A stretch of DNA of 64,000 nt from Bacteroidia bacterium. GTDB lineage: Bacteria > Bacteroidota > Bacteroidia > Bacteroidales > Bacteroidaceae. Under the pieces are notes generated by a model. It made no database searches and had not been told where the DNA came from. It saw nothing but the letters and a program-made list of their open reading frames with translations. Positions 1 to 9,545 of the stretch are shown piece by piece. A program made the position numbers and the translations under genes. Where the stretch lies: NCBI GenBank assembly GCA_009929715.1, contig RZZX01000002.1, positions 17,339 through 81,338 on the forward strand, written 5' to 3'. Position 1 is the stretch's first letter. Each line of letters starts with the position of its first letter.

Positions 1-2774
1 ATCTTCAAACCAAGCGTTTTTATAACTACATGAGTGACTATCGGCGGACAGGGAAAGGGCCTAGTGATGTTATTTTTCAGGTGACTTATGAGAAAGGAGC
101 GTTGTATGTGTCGGCGCGTAACGGGCTTTTCAGGTTGAATCCCGATACGCATGAATTTGAATTACTGAAAGGCGGAGCTTATTTTATCTCTTTTGCTGTG
201 GCATCCAATAGAACGGTTTGGCTAGCAACAGGTACCACGCTCTCTTGTATAGCCGAAGGGAGCAAAAAGCTCATAACGAGTGTTGATTTAAGGAAATTTG
301 GTTGTCAGTTTCCTATTGGTAAACTCTTGCTTTCAGAGGATGGGTTGTTATATGCCGCAACCCTTGGATCGGGTCTCTTTTGTTTGAATACGCAGACGAA
401 AATGTGCACCAAGTACTCTTTGGAACAGAAGCAGTTGTTGAGTAATTACTGTTATAATTTGGTTCAAACGGATAGGCATCAAGTATTAGTCACCACCGAT
501 AATGGCATTACTTTCTTAAACTCTAGTCGTCAAACGGAGCGGTCTATCGAACTTCAAAACGGGTTATTGCTCTCTTCGATAATTAACGGATGTGGGGCGT
601 ATATGGCTAAGGATCGGACCATCTTTATCGGTGGGACAAGTGGAATTATTGCGTTTAAGGAGAAAAATCTGACGCTTAATAATAAAGATCCGAAGCTGTA
701 TTTCTCTAAATTATGGGTCAACAATGCCGAAGTTTGTCCCGGTGATGAGACGCAAATACTCAGTGCATCGTTGCCTTTTCTTGATAAACTAAATCTGAAT
801 GCTTCACAGAACAATATAACGATTGAGTTTGCTAGTTCCAATTACATGGACATCCTGAATGGCAGTTGGTATGAGTATAAGTTGGAGGGGTTTGATACGC
901 AATGGATCAGTACGTCTCAAACGCGTTTGAGTTATACCAATTTAGATCCGGGTACTTATGTGCTACACCTACGCAACAGAACGAATCCGTTGCGCAACCA
1001 AATGAGGCAGGAGATCGCTTTGCGCCTAGTGGTACATCCGTATTGGTATAACACGTGGTGGGCTTTGTTGCTTTTTGCTCTTCTGCTTTTTGGCTCTACG
1101 TGGTGGGTCTATCGGATGCTGATGGCTCGAAAAAAGCTTGCTTTGTCTTTGGAAGAGGAGCGGTTGGAGAAGCAAAGAACGGAGGAGATGAACCAAGCTA
1201 AGCTGCTTTTCTTCACCAATGTGAGTCATGAATTTCGCACCCCGTTGACGCTGATTATAGCCCAGATAGAGGCGTTGCTTCAGCATAGAGCGATGGCCGA
1301 GGAGTTGCGTCAGGCGGTGTCGAAGATTAATAAGCAAGCTAAACAGATGAAAAACTTGGTATCGGAATTGCTCGATTTCCGGAAGTTCGATCAGGAGCAC
1401 ATGGTACTGAATATCTCTGAAGTCGATTTAGGCCCTTTCGTGAAGGAGGTCTATGAGGCTTTTAGGGAGTATGCAGCGAACCGTCATTTGGTCTTTACGT
1501 TAGAAAGCCCATCGGAACCGGTTCGAGTTTGGGTTGATCAGCGTCAGTTGAGAAAGGTGCTGTATAACCTGTTGTCTAATGCGTTTAAATATACTTCTGA
1601 TAATGGAGAAATAGGTTTGCATCTGGCATGTGCCGAGGAAGGAGTTGTTATTCGGGTAACGGATAATGGTGCCGGTATTGCTGCGGATGAGATAGGGCGA
1701 GTGTTTGACTGCTTTTATCAGGCCACCAATAAGCAGCGAGCTTTGGAAGAGCACCCTGGAACGGGACTTGGATTGGCGTTGAGTAAGAGCATTGTCGAGA
1801 AGCATGGCGGTTCTCTTTCGGTGGAGAGTGCACTGGGGTGCGGCAGTTGCTTTACGGTGCAGCTAAAAAGGGATCGGTCGCATTTTGAAAATCGCTCGGA
1901 TGTAGCATGGGTCGATGGGGATTCGGAACCTCTGTATCTGTTGGACGTGACTACCGAATGCCAGAAGGGTCCGCAGCTGATTCCTGACGAGTTGATGGTT
2001 CAGGGCTTGAAAAACTACACGGTGCTGATTGTGGAAGATCATGCGGAACTTTTGGAGACATTGTATGCGCTCTTTATACCGTTTTATAATGTGGTGTTAG
2101 CTAAAAATGGCGAAGATGGTTTGCAAAAGATGATGGAGCATCAGATCGATTTGGTGATTAGTGATGTGATGATGCCGGTGATGAGTGGCACGGAGATGTG
2201 TTTGCAGATTAAAACAAATCTTGATTTGTGTCATGTTCCGGTGGTGCTACTGACGGCTCTTGATCTGGTGGAGCAGAACATAGAGGGACTAGGTAGAGGG
2301 GCCGATGATTATATTACTAAACCGTTTGAACCTCGGTTGTTGCTTGCGCGTTGCAATAGTTTGATTCGCAACAGGGTCTTGCTCAAAAATCAATTTGCTA
2401 AGAGGCCGATCGAAGATATCGATCTTGTTGCCGTGAATGCACTCGATAAGGAGTTCTTGGAACGTGTTGTTGCCATCATTGATACGCATATCGCCGATGA
2501 GAAATTTGATATTGGTGTGTTGTGCAAAGAGATCGGCATGGGACGCACCTTGCTTTACTCTAAATTTAAGGCATTGACTGGCATGACACCGAATAATTTT
2601 ATCTTGAATCATAAGCTTAAACGTGCTGCTGCTCTGTTGAAAAACGACTTGTCGCTTCAGGTGGCCGATATTGCTTTCAGCCTAGGGTTTGGCTCGCCAG
2701 TTTACTTTAGCCGCTGTTTCAAAGCGCAGTTTAAGGTGGCTCCCATAGAGTATCGAAAGCAGTCAATGACTTGA
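1..2774 (+). CDS. Hybrid two-component system regulator (HTCS), 5'-truncated by window edge
   Basis: The reading frame is open from the first bases of the window, so the N-terminus lies upstream; the Met at 30 is internal. What remains is the end of a periplasmic beta-propeller sensor, a Y_Y_Y domain (about residues 245-340 counted from that Met), one membrane segment (about 345-365), a histidine kinase with phospho-acceptor motif NVSHEFRTP (His near 399) and ATPase motifs NLLSNAFKYT, DNGAGI and GTGLGLALSKS, a receiver domain (SDVMMP, Asp near 712; TKPF) and a C-terminal AraC-type helix-turn-helix (IAFSLGFGSPVYFSRCFK). This single-protein sensor/regulator class normally senses an oligosaccharide in the periplasm and activates the adjacent susC/susD operon, which starts 166 nt downstream. 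The architecture is clear; the ligand is unknown. Confidence 0.95.
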   Translation, partial: LQTKRFYNYMSDYRRTGKGPSDVIFQVTYEKGALYVSARNGLFRLNPDTHEFELLKGGAYFISFAVASNRTVWLATGTTLSCIAEGSKKLITSVDLRKFGCQFPIGKLLLSEDGLLYAATLGSGLFCLNTQTKMCTKYSLEQKQLLSNYCYNLVQTDRHQVLVTTDNGITFLNSSRQTERSIELQNGLLLSSIINGCGAYMAKDRTIFIGGTSGIIAFKEKNLTLNNKDPKLYFSKLWVNNAEVCPGDETQILSASLPFLDKLNLNASQNNITIEFASSNYMDILNGSWYEYKLEGFDTQWISTSQTRLSYTNLDPGTYVLHLRNRTNPLRNQMRQEIALRLVVHPYWYNTWWALLLFALLLFGSTWWVYRMLMARKKLALSLEEERLEKQRTEEMNQAKLLFFTNVSHEFRTPLTLIIAQIEALLQHRAMAEELRQAVSKINKQAKQMKNLVSELLDFRKFDQEHMVLNISEVDLGPFVKEVYEAFREYAANRHLVFTLESPSEPVRVWVDQRQLRKVLYNLLSNAFKYTSDNGEIGLHLACAEEGVVIRVTDNGAGIAADEIGRVFDCFYQATNKQRALEEHPGTGLGLALSKSIVEKHGGSLSVESALGCGSCFTVQLKRDRSHFENRSDVAWVDGDSEPLYLLDVTTECQKGPQLIPDELMVQGLKNYTVLIVEDHAELLETLYALFIPFYNVVLAKNGEDGLQKMMEHQIDLVISDVMMPVMSGTEMCLQIKTNLDLCHVPVVLLTALDLVEQNIEGLGRGADDYITKPFEPRLLLARCNSLIRNRVLLKNQFAKRPIEDIDLVAVNALDKEFLERVVAIIDTHIADEKFDIGVLCKEIGMGRTLLYSKFKALTGMTPNNFILNHKLKRAAALLKNDLSLQVADIAFSLGFGSPVYFSRCFKAQFKVAPIEYRKQSMT

Positions 2775-2795
2775 TTATGACTTATTTGTTTTAGA

Positions 2796-2842
2796 CCTGC
2801 ACTTATTCTCCGTACAATTTTATCTGTTCTACCTGTACAATT
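2796..2842. promoter_or_regulatory. Candidate HTCS operator (direct repeats)
   Basis: GTACAATT occurs at 2812-2819 and 2835-2842, a 23-bp period (about two helical turns). The second copy is preceded by ACCT at 2831, and a related ACCTGCAC lies at about 2796. Direct repeats are typical of AraC-type binding sites, and the position between the HTCS gene and susC fits. No convincing TAnnTTTG box is visible before susC, which fits an activator-dependent promoter. Inference only. Confidence 0.35.
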
Positions 2843-2940
2843 CATGCCTCTTTTGAGTAGGAATCTAACGGGTGGGGTTTGTCTATTTTTCACTCCTTTG
2901 TCGAGCTTTTAAATGCTTTTAAATTTAAAGTCTTGTTATT

Positions 2941-5900
2941 ATGAAAAATTACAAACGAACAGTTAAGACCTTTCTCAGAAGGTCGTTTGCCGGATTCACT
3001 TTGCTGATGACGGTGGTGGAGAGTAGTGGGGGGACTACTCCGGTCTCTAACTTGAATCTCTCTCCTTCTCCAAACGCTAGTGTGACGCAACAACAGAAAA
3101 CGATCAAAGGGGTGGTTCGGGATGCTAAAGGGGAACCGATCATCGGAGCTAATGTGATGGTGAAAGGAACCACTAATGGGGTGATTACCGATCTGGATGG
3201 AGCGTTTACGCTGATGCGTGTGCCTGCGGGAGCTATTATCCAGGTTTCATATATCGGCTATCAGCCTAAAGAACTCAAAGTTGGTGCGCAGTCGAAAATT
3301 GAGTTTTTACTCGAAGAGGATGCGCAGGCACTGGATGAGGTGGTTGTGGTGGGGTATGGCACGCAAAAGAAGGCCAACCTGACGGGGGCTGTCTCTTCTG
3401 TGGACTTTGAGGAACAGGCTAAGTCGCGCCCTATAACGACTGTCTCTGCAGCATTGGCTGGTATGAGTGCGGGGGTACAGGTGATGCAGAACTCGGGACA
3501 GCCAGGGAGCGACGGAGCGACTATCCGTATCCGAGGTGTCGGTACGTTGAATAATTCGGCTCCACTCGTTATTGTTGATGGCATGGAGGGGTCTATGGAC
3601 AACTTGAATCCGCAGGATATCCAGTCTATGTCTATCTTGAAAGATGCTGCAGCTTGTGCCATCTATGGGGTGCGTGCAGCCAATGGGGTGATTCTGATCA
3701 CAACTAAAAAGGGAAAAGGACGGATTAATGTGAGTTACAGTGGTAGGGTCTCTTATGCGCAGCCGACTCGCATCATCGATCTGGTTTCAAATTATGCGGA
3801 TTATATGGAACTGATTAATGAGTCTTGTGCCAATATCGGGGTTAAAAGTAATTTTGACCAGTCGACGATTGATTTATGGCGCGAGAAGTCTAAAGATCCG
3901 AATGCTGTGAATGAGCTTGGGGTGCCTAATTATGTGGCGTTCCCGAATACGGATTGGCAGGATGTGATCTTTAAACATGGTATTGTTAATGACCATTCGG
4001 TGTCTGTGAATGGAGGTACGGAGAATACGCGATTCTTGCTTTCGGCAGGGTATTTGGATAATCCGGGGTTAGTGGATCTTACTGGTATTAAGAAGTATAA
4101 TATCCGTGCCAACATTGAGACGGATGTTACTCATTGGCTTACTGTGGGAACACGTATCTATGGGTATATGCAGGATAAAGAGGTAGGCGACTTCAGTAAT
4201 GCAAATAATTACTTGAGACAGACTACACCTGGACTTTACCCGGAATGGAAAGGACAATATGGTTTCCCGGAGGCGAATGGCGAGAGTGCTACGGCTAATA
4301 ATTTATTGCTTAAACTGAATAGTAATAATGGGTATCAGAAGAAGACGAATGTGAACACAACCTTGTATAGCAAGGTCTCTTTTATGAAGAATTTTACTTG
4401 GAGTTTTAATTTTGATTATAAGCGGTATTGGTATGAAGCGAGATCGTGGACGCATGCTATGGAGCAGGTGAAGTTTAGTACAGGTGAGGTGAAAAGCCCA
4501 GCTACAAGCCCAGATAAGATGACTACTTCATTTAGTAATAATGGCGATTGGGCGTATACTCTCGAGAACTTATTGAACTATCATACGGTAATTGCGAAGG
4601 ATCATGACCTTTCTGTGATGGCGGGTTACCAAGAATGGTATAAGTTCTGGAACTCTTCATCGGCTAGCTTGCAAGGATTGATTGATGAATCGATTAATGT
4701 GCCTGGTTCGGCTACGGAGATGAAAAGCATTGGTGGTACTGAACAGGAACGGGCTACGCGTTCATTCTTCGGACGGGTGAATTATTCGTACTTGGATCGC
4801 TATTTGTTTGAAGCTAATTTGCGTTATGACGGAAATTCTCGTTATCATAAGGATCACCGTTGGGGGGCTTTCCCATCGTTCTCATTTGGCTGGCGTTTGT
4901 CGGAAGAGCCGTTTATGAAAAGCTATCGTTCATGGTTGGACAACTTGAAGGTGCGTTTGTCGTGGGGTAAATTGGGTAATGATGGCGGAAATGATGTAAG
5001 CAACTATCCTTATCAGTCGACCTATGGCATCACGGATTATTCGTTTAATAATTTGCAAATCAGCGGACTGGCTCAGCTTGGTATCGCCAATAGCATCCTT
5101 TCTTGGGAGAAGTCTCAAAGTACAAACATCGGATTTGATGTGAGCGTGCTCAGTAATCGTTTGAATCTAGAATTTGATATTTACCAAAAGAAGACTACCG
5201 GTATTTTATATACTCCTTCTATTCCTATTACAATGGGGGGATTGAATCCACCGTTGATGAATATTGCAGCGATGAATAATAAGGGGGTTGAGTTCAATTT
5301 GGGCTGGAGAGATAAATGGGGTAAACTGAATTATTCGGTATCGGCCAACTTTGGGTATAACATGAATGAGGTAACGAAGTATAAGGGGGCGTATGAGGCC
5401 GGATGGACTGAAGACGCTAATGGTAATAAGGTCTATTCTAATAATTTAGGTCTTGTGGGGAGTGATACCGGTATCGCCCCAATTGTAGAAGGAAATAGAA
5501 AGAATGAGTATTACCTTCGTAGCCCGTATCATGGCAACCAGAACTATTTTAATGGCGATGGTACGGTGAATATTCATGGTGGACCGAAGGATGGTATTAT
5601 TCGGACTGAGAAAGATATGGATTGGGTGAAGGCGATGATGGCTGCTGGTTACGAGTTCCAACCTAATAAAACGATCGGAAAGAATAAAATTTGGTATGGT
5701 GATATGATTTATGCCGATACGAATGGTGATGGAAAGTATGGAAACTCTTATGATGCTGAATTTCAAGGAGTCTCTTCTGATCCTAAGTATGTGTTTGGGT
5801 TGCAGGCTTCTGTTGCTTGGAAAGGATTCGATTTCTCTATGTCTTGGGCCGGAGCGGCTGGACGTAAGTTGTATTGGGGAGCTACCAGTGGGTATAACGG

Positions 5901-6288
5901 TACTGGTACACGTGTTGGCATTGGCTTGAGTAAGGAGGTGGCTAATAACCACTATTTCTATGATCCTGAAAATCCAACTGATGCGCGTACAAATATTCAT
6001 GCGAAATATCCGCGTCTGACGTTGGGAGAGTCTGGTTCGCAGAATGTGGCGTCTAGTACTAATTTCTTGTATAATGGTAATTATATGAAGCTGAAGAATC
6101 TGACGATCGGATATACGTTGCCTGCTAGAATTGCCAAGAAGATGTTTACGCAGAATGTTCGATTTTATGTCTCTGGCGAGAATTTGTTGAGTATCGATAA
6201 GTTCCCTGGTCAAGATCCGGAGATTGGATCTACTCCGAAATACACCTCTGTGAGATCGTTTGCTTTTGGTACAAATATTACATTTTAA
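2941..6288 (+). CDS. SusC/RagA-family TonB-dependent outer-membrane receptor
   Basis: This is an outer-membrane transporter that imports oligosaccharides using TonB energy together with its SusD lipoprotein. At 1115 aa it has the family's usual length. In order: an N-terminal hydrophobic export segment, a carboxypeptidase-D-like regulatory fold (about 55-130; IKGVVRDAKGEPIIGANV), the DEVVVVGYGTQKK segment near residue 130 that opens the plug, the plug domain with IRIRGVGTL and VIVDGMEG, and a long beta-barrel ending in Phe (FAFGTNITF). It follows the HTCS gene, and its stop lies 11 nt before the susD ATG. The barrel gives no clear clue to the glycan. Confidence 0.96.
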   Translation: MKNYKRTVKTFLRRSFAGFTLLMTVVESSGGTTPVSNLNLSPSPNASVTQQQKTIKGVVRDAKGEPIIGANVMVKGTTNGVITDLDGAFTLMRVPAGAIIQVSYIGYQPKELKVGAQSKIEFLLEEDAQALDEVVVVGYGTQKKANLTGAVSSVDFEEQAKSRPITTVSAALAGMSAGVQVMQNSGQPGSDGATIRIRGVGTLNNSAPLVIVDGMEGSMDNLNPQDIQSMSILKDAAACAIYGVRAANGVILITTKKGKGRINVSYSGRVSYAQPTRIIDLVSNYADYMELINESCANIGVKSNFDQSTIDLWREKSKDPNAVNELGVPNYVAFPNTDWQDVIFKHGIVNDHSVSVNGGTENTRFLLSAGYLDNPGLVDLTGIKKYNIRANIETDVTHWLTVGTRIYGYMQDKEVGDFSNANNYLRQTTPGLYPEWKGQYGFPEANGESATANNLLLKLNSNNGYQKKTNVNTTLYSKVSFMKNFTWSFNFDYKRYWYEARSWTHAMEQVKFSTGEVKSPATSPDKMTTSFSNNGDWAYTLENLLNYHTVIAKDHDLSVMAGYQEWYKFWNSSSASLQGLIDESINVPGSATEMKSIGGTEQERATRSFFGRVNYSYLDRYLFEANLRYDGNSRYHKDHRWGAFPSFSFGWRLSEEPFMKSYRSWLDNLKVRLSWGKLGNDGGNDVSNYPYQSTYGITDYSFNNLQISGLAQLGIANSILSWEKSQSTNIGFDVSVLSNRLNLEFDIYQKKTTGILYTPSIPITMGGLNPPLMNIAAMNNKGVEFNLGWRDKWGKLNYSVSANFGYNMNEVTKYKGAYEAGWTEDANGNKVYSNNLGLVGSDTGIAPIVEGNRKNEYYLRSPYHGNQNYFNGDGTVNIHGGPKDGIIRTEKDMDWVKAMMAAGYEFQPNKTIGKNKIWYGDMIYADTNGDGKYGNSYDAEFQGVSSDPKYVFGLQASVAWKGFDFSMSWAGAAGRKLYWGATSGYNGTGTRVGIGLSKEVANNHYFYDPENPTDARTNIHAKYPRLTLGESGSQNVASSTNFLYNGNYMKLKNLTIGYTLPARIAKKMFTQNVRFYVSGENLLSIDKFPGQDPEIGSTPKYTSVRSFAFGTNITF

Positions 6289-6299
6289 ATTTGAGTGCT

Positions 6300-8051
6300 A
6301 TGAAACTATATAAAAAAGTCATTTTATTATCAACGGTTGTTGCCGGGTTGGCTGCTTGTCGAGGCGATTTGATGGATTTATCCTCGCGAACGGCTATCGG
6401 ATCAAATACCATGTGGACTACAGAAAACTTGGCCGATAAAGGGGTCAATGCTATTTATTCAACCTTGTTTAAGGATTATGTGGGCATTGGTTTGTATAAG
6501 TTGGATTGTTTCGGGGTCTCTTCGGACTGTCGCGACGCCGATTATCCGCTGCTGACAGCAAAAATAGAAACCGGGAATTCTCTTTTTTCAGGTTATTGGA
6601 TGCAGCATTATGCTGGTGTTCATCGGGCTAATGATGCGATTGCGCATTTGCCTGGTGTGGCTATGGCCGATGGGAAAAAGAACCGTCTTGTGGCTGAGGC
6701 TAAGATTCTACGGGCTTATTTCTACTATAAATTGAATGGTGTCTTTAAGGGAGTGCCTGTTTATTTAGAACCGATCGAACTTGCGGAATGTACCAAGGGA
6801 AGAGCGACGGAGGCTGAGGTTTGGACGGTTGTTTTGGCCGATCTGACGGATGCTATTAATACAACTGATTTGCCTGATCGTTACCAAGCAAAGGATGCAA
6901 ACTACGGTAGAGTGACTAAGTCTTTGGCTTATGCGTTGCGTGGAAAGGTTTACTTGTACCAGAAGGAGTGGGCGAAAGCGGCTTTAGATTTTGAACAAGT
7001 GGGCCAAATGGGACACTCTTTATTCCAAGGTGGATATAAGCAGTTGTTTAAAGAGGCTAACGAGCAAAGTCCTGAGATGATTTTCTCGGTACAATGTATC
7101 GGGCTAAGTGGCTTTGGCAATGATATCAGTTTCCGTTATGGTGGTCGTAATGCGTTTGGGTCTTGCTGGAATAGCTATTTGGTGAATACAGACTTTGTTG
7201 ACTCGTATCAGAATCTGGATGGTAGTTCTTTTAACTGGGATGAGGTGATTCCGGGATATAGTGCCATGACGCCTAAAGCGCGTGCGGTCTATTTCTTCCG
7301 TGATGGACTGACGGCTAAGGAGATTGAGTCTCTTTCTAGTAAGGGAGCGGATATGACGAAGTATCTGCCAACGGGGAATGAGGAGCGTATTAGAAAAGTG
7401 TATGAGAGTCGTGACCCGCGGTTGGCTGCTTCTATTATTACACCGTATTCCACATATCTGGGGGCAGTGAGCTCGACGTCGTACACGTATACCTTGCGTT
7501 GGCCATATCGGGGTAGTGATGCGGCTGAACCGTTCGATTTAAGAACGGATACCAATAATCGTTTTTACTATTTGTTCCGCAAGTTTGTGGCCGAAGGGGC
7601 GTTTGAAATTCCTAATCGCTCTTATTCTCCGATCGATGTTCCACTCATTCGGTATGCTGATGTGCTTCTTAATTTGGCAGAGGCGTATAATGAAATGGGG
7701 GAGACTGGAAAGGCTGTTGAGTGTGTGAACCTTGTTCGCTTGCGTGCTGGTGTGGCTGCATTGAACTCTAATGCCAAGACGCAGGTAGCCGGACAGGATG
7801 ATTTGCGTGCCCGTATCCGGAATGAACGTCGGTGGGAGTTTAATGGTGAAGGGGTTAATTTCTTCGATGAAATGCGCTGGAAAACCTGGCATGAAAGTAA
7901 ATTCTTCGAAAATGCAGGTCTGAAAGAGATCTGGGGAGAATTGATTTATGGGTATGATTGGGATGGCGATTTCTTATATACTTGGCCAGTGCCACTGGCT
8001 GAACGTCAGAAGAATCCGAACTTGTCTCTCGAACCTGGATGGGATGATTAA
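6300..8051 (+). CDS. SusD/RagB-family nutrient-binding outer-membrane lipoprotein
   Basis: This is the surface glycan-binding partner of the SusC protein. The N-terminus (MKLYKKVILLSTV...LAAC) is a lipoprotein signal with the lipidated Cys about residue 20. I start at ATG 6300; an in-frame TTG at 6291 would only add three residues. The family signature is visible in TPR-like helices near the N-terminus (WMQHYAGVHRANDAI; AEAKILRAYFYYKL) and in the C-terminal segment (PLIRYADVLLNLAEAYNE, RIRNERRWEFNGEG, FDEMRWKTW). Length is about 583 aa, normal for the family. Co-transcription with susC is nearly certain; glycan specificity cannot be read from sequence. Confidence 0.95.
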   Translation: MKLYKKVILLSTVVAGLAACRGDLMDLSSRTAIGSNTMWTTENLADKGVNAIYSTLFKDYVGIGLYKLDCFGVSSDCRDADYPLLTAKIETGNSLFSGYWMQHYAGVHRANDAIAHLPGVAMADGKKNRLVAEAKILRAYFYYKLNGVFKGVPVYLEPIELAECTKGRATEAEVWTVVLADLTDAINTTDLPDRYQAKDANYGRVTKSLAYALRGKVYLYQKEWAKAALDFEQVGQMGHSLFQGGYKQLFKEANEQSPEMIFSVQCIGLSGFGNDISFRYGGRNAFGSCWNSYLVNTDFVDSYQNLDGSSFNWDEVIPGYSAMTPKARAVYFFRDGLTAKEIESLSSKGADMTKYLPTGNEERIRKVYESRDPRLAASIITPYSTYLGAVSSTSYTYTLRWPYRGSDAAEPFDLRTDTNNRFYYLFRKFVAEGAFEIPNRSYSPIDVPLIRYADVLLNLAEAYNEMGETGKAVECVNLVRLRAGVAALNSNAKTQVAGQDDLRARIRNERRWEFNGEGVNFFDEMRWKTWHESKFFENAGLKEIWGELIYGYDWDGDFLYTWPVPLAERQKNPNLSLEPGWDD

Positions 8052-8070
8052 TGGATGAGGCTTTTTATTG

Positions 8071-8111
8071 TTACAGCAGTTCCTTGACTCATTTCAAAGG
8101 AACTGTTGTAA
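8071..8111 (+). terminator. Hairpin after susD
   Basis: A 15-bp stem (one G-U pair) with an 11-nt loop begins 20 nt after the susD stop. There is no clear U-tract, so it may be an mRNA-stabilizing or processing hairpin, as is common between susCD and downstream enzyme genes, rather than a full terminator. Confidence 0.5.
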
Positions 8112-8279
8112 TAATAAAATAAACGTTATTTATTGGTCTGATGGTAGGCGTTTCTTTGGAAAAACGGATTATTATATGGATCTTTTCACCAGAATCGTCT
8201 GAATGAATCAATGTGCAACAAATGGGAGCTTGTCTGAAATGGGGCTCTTAATCGAATACAAATTAAAGCAGATAAAACG

Positions 8280-9485
8280 ATGAATTTTAAATGGAGTCTT
8301 ACAATAATGGGTTTTATTGTATGTGTGATGTGCGGGGGGGGAGACCTTTATGGGCAGGTGTCAACTGATGTTGTACAAGCTCGCCAACAGTTGGATTTGG
8401 CTATTGGGGCCATTGAAAAAAGTGGTAAATGTTTAAACCCGGTGACGTTGAAACCGGATAAATCGGTCTATTATTGTGGATATGCTGATTGGCGAAGTGG
8501 CTTTTTCCCAGGGAGTGTGTGGTATTTGTATGAGCTGACTGGTGATGAACGGTATTTACCGCTTGCTGAGAAATATACGGAAGCTATTCAGAAAGCTCAG
8601 TACCTTACTTGGCATCATGATATCGGCTTTATTATTAATTGTAGCTTCGGCAATGGTTTGAGACTGACGGGCAACAAGGGGTATGAGTCGGTGATGGTGC
8701 AAGCAGCGAAATCGTTGGTTACACGTTTCAGACCGGCTGCTAAGGTTATCCAAAGCTGGGATGTGAATGGCAATAGCTGGCAGAGCCAGCGTGGGTGGCA
8801 ATGTCCGGTGATCATTGATAACATGATGAATCTGGAATTGCTCTTTGAGGCAACGAAGTTGTCGGGCGATTCAACCTATTATAGGGTGGCTGTGGAGCAT
8901 GCCGACAGAACACTGGCTGAGCATTTTCGCTCAGATGGGAGTTGTTACCATGTGGTCGATTATGATTTAAAGGATGGGCGGGTCCGATACAAACAAACGG
9001 CACAGGGATTTTCGGATGAATCGATTTGGTCGCGTGGACAGGCATGGGCTATTTATGGATTTACTGTTTGTTACCGTGAAACTAAGCAACGGAAGTATTT
9101 GGATCAGGCGTTGAAGACGTTGGTGATGATGAGGGATCATCCGCGACTGCCTAAGGATTTGATTCCGTATTGGGATATGGATGCGCCACAAATACCTAAT
9201 GAGCCTCGTGATGTCTCTTCGGCTTCGTGTATTGCTTCGGCACTTTATGAACTCGCTACGTTCGATATCCCGGAAGCAAAACAGTGTAAGGAGTATGCCG
9301 ATCGGATCTTAACGTCACTTGCTACAAGTCAATACCGGGCTGCTTTGGGAACCAACGGAAACTTTATCTTGATGCATAGTGTGGGGAGTATTCCACACAA
9401 GAGCGAGATTGATGTTCCACTCAATTATGCCGATTATTATTATTTAGAAGCACTCAAACGCAAAAAAGAGATAGAATGTCAGTGA
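8280..9485 (+). CDS. GH88 unsaturated glucuronyl hydrolase
   Basis: Enzymes of this family remove the 4,5-unsaturated uronic acid left at the non-reducing end of oligosaccharides by polysaccharide lyases. The 401-aa protein shows the alpha/alpha-barrel motifs DWRSGFFPGSVWYLYELTGD, HHDIGFIINCSFGNG, IIDNMMNLELLF and DESIWSRGQAWAIYGF. The two expected catalytic Asp residues are about 114 (HHD) and 180 (IID). An N-terminal signal peptide directs it to the periplasm or, if the early Cys is a lipobox, to a membrane. A run of eight G bases at 8334-8341 lies inside the signal-peptide codons and could slip. GH105 is the main alternative, but the motifs fit GH88 better. Confidence 0.88.
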   Translation: MNFKWSLTIMGFIVCVMCGGGDLYGQVSTDVVQARQQLDLAIGAIEKSGKCLNPVTLKPDKSVYYCGYADWRSGFFPGSVWYLYELTGDERYLPLAEKYTEAIQKAQYLTWHHDIGFIINCSFGNGLRLTGNKGYESVMVQAAKSLVTRFRPAAKVIQSWDVNGNSWQSQRGWQCPVIIDNMMNLELLFEATKLSGDSTYYRVAVEHADRTLAEHFRSDGSCYHVVDYDLKDGRVRYKQTAQGFSDESIWSRGQAWAIYGFTVCYRETKQRKYLDQALKTLVMMRDHPRLPKDLIPYWDMDAPQIPNEPRDVSSASCIASALYELATFDIPEAKQCKEYADRILTSLATSQYRAALGTNGNFILMHSVGSIPHKSEIDVPLNYADYYYLEALKRKKEIECQ

Positions 9486-9509
9486 TCTCACTGACGCCTG
9501 ATAACTTAT

Positions 9510-9536
9510 AAGTCCGGTTATGCCGGACTTTCTTTT
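9510..9536 (+). terminator. Rho-independent terminator after GH88
   Basis: Perfect 8-bp stem AAGTCCGG/CCGGACTT with a 5-nt loop, followed by TCTTTT. It separates the GH88 gene from the GH2 gene and implies attenuation within the cluster or a separate promoter for GH2. A second short palindrome overlaps the GH88 stop codon. Confidence 0.8.
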
Positions 9537-9545
9537 AACTTATTT

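Noticed and set aside
5446..6213. 255-aa minus-strand ORF inside susC
   Set aside because: Composition (Ile/Arg/Ser-rich) and full overlap with a clear susC frame mark it as an antisense shadow.
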